DNA of 64,000 bases from Halocaridina rubra (Eukaryota; Arthropoda; Malacostraca; Decapoda; Atyidae). Under the pieces are notes generated by a model, which worked only from the letters and a program-made list of their open reading frames with translations, ran no database searches and was not told the origin of the DNA. Position 1 is the first letter of the stretch; every line of letters starts with the position of its first letter. This document shows, piece after piece, positions 62,848 through 64,000 of this stretch. The DNA lies in NCBI GenBank assembly GCA_037179515.1, contig JAXCGZ010005730.1:10001-74000 (forward strand), written 5' to 3'. Made by a program: the position numbers and the translations under genes.

Positions 62848-64000
62848 CTATTTAGTTACTGGAACTGAACCTCTGTCTTTGTCACAGAAAATTACTACCA
62901 AACCATTGATTGCGATTATTAGATTCAGATTAAAAAAAAAAAGATAATCTCTCGCCTCAAAATAAGGAGGGAAATATTCTAAGAAAATTATCAGGTTAGA
63001 ATTTATCTGGTAAGGTTAATATGAAGTAAACATGACAGTTTAGCAGACTATTATCAATTAGAGAGATCATTTTTACCAGTGAGAATGGGATTATTATCTT
63101 TAATGGATACTTTGCATCTCTGGTCAGTATCGTTTACATTTTGTTCATTCGTGTCAGGTTCGTTCAGACCCCCCCTCCCCTTCCCCCTCTGCCTTCGTGG
63201 CTTTGTTTACTTGCTCGTTTCCAGGCAACCCCCAAGTAAGTCCTACCATTTACAAAAGCATGCTTGCGTGTACCTTCATCCTTAATCCACATTACGTAAT
63301 TACAAAATGTCGTCTGGTTAAACATGAACGATTACTGGCAAAAGTTGTTGTTATAATAATAGTTAATTTGGGTTTATTATTTTTACGGGATCTTGTAAAG
63401 ATGAGTAATCCCCAGAACCTAATTTAAAGATAAATAACCTAGTGAAGTGTAGGTTAGGTTAGGTTGCTATGTAAATATGAATAACTAGAGCACCATGAAT
63501 TTACTTTTCTCTACAAGATCAGTTTTACTTTATTGTATTCTTGACAGATAGCATTTTAAACACTATTTTAATCATCAGTATAATTTAAATTGTAGTCTTA
63601 ATTTTTTTTTTTATGATTGTGACACCAGGACTGGCTAAAAAAATTTATAAAATAAAACATCCCTCATATTACAAAAGTTATTCTCTTACTGTACCATAAA
63701 TTCCCTCCACTACTTTATATAGTTATAGCCAGACAGAAACTACCATAACATTTAAAATAAAGGCCAGCAAACCATGTTCTGCCTCTGTTTAGATCTCAGT
63801 ATAGTATATATGTACACACGAAATATGTAGTTCTCTACCATGACCTGTTTAATATCCTAATTCCACGCATACACGTGCCAGATCTTTTAATCGATAAAGT
63901 CTTCTACTGCTGTTTAGAGTACGCATAGAATGCCAAGGCCACGAGGCTCTCCCAATGCATGGAAGACTAAAAATTAGCTGAATTTTTTAATATATCCAGA
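62847..64000. other. Intergenic stretch to the window end
   Basis: 63385-63527 has an inverted pair (GGATCTTGTAAAGATGAGTA / TACTTTTCTCTACAAGATC) around a TTAGGTTAGG motif and shares TAAATATGAATAAC with 51457. 63603-63667 is a minus-strand SINE-A 3' tail (GATTGTGACACCAGGACTGG). No gene recognised. Confidence 0.45.

Overview
The window is eukaryotic nuclear DNA, most likely from a decapod crustacean. The evidence is an intron-split animal gene, long (AT)n, (GA)n/(CT)n, (CA)n and (ATT)n tracts, several tRNA-derived SINE families, degenerate non-LTR and Penelope-like retroelements, and short runs of the arthropod telomere-type pentamer TTAGG. The species cannot be named from the sequence alone.

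One host gene is supported. On the + strand, eleven coding exons between 5010 and 13408 encode the last ~930 residues of a ZSWIM4/5/6-type protein, ending in the family's usual C-terminus (KGKKKLM, then LVRERFG, stop). The 5' exons, including the SWIM zinc finger, lie upstream of the window or were not found in 1-5009. Nine of the ten introns are GT-AG; the first one in the window (5159-5593) is GC-AG. Several introns carry SINE fragments. The ~4 kb after the stop is repeat-poor at first and may be a long 3' UTR.

Everything else is repeats and transposon debris. Region 1-925 is a degenerate ~31-bp minisatellite. From 17.5 to 24.9 kb there are SINEs, a ~1.4-kb inverted repeat split by a SINE, a LINE fragment and TIR elements. 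From 28 to 43 kb there is a Penelope-like fragment with hammerhead-like motifs, a 347-bp near-perfect palindrome, SINE families B, C and D, and a degenerate RT pseudogene. From 45.9 to 52.8 kb there are SINEs, hairpin elements and a telomere-like stretch. From 54.5 to 62.7 kb there are two sizeable reverse-transcriptase relics, a 3' copy of one of them inside a (GA)n tract, two LINE C-terminal remnants and a second copy of a hairpin MITE.

The most interesting signals are: a LINE family whose two copies both sit in (CT)n tracts in the same orientation; a Penelope-like fragment flanked by inverted hammerhead-like motifs; a composite SINE locus bounded by a 22-bp direct repeat; two partial LINE copies sharing a premature stop and a 5' breakpoint; and several apparently undescribed hairpin/TIR families present in two copies. 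No new multi-gene system was recognised.
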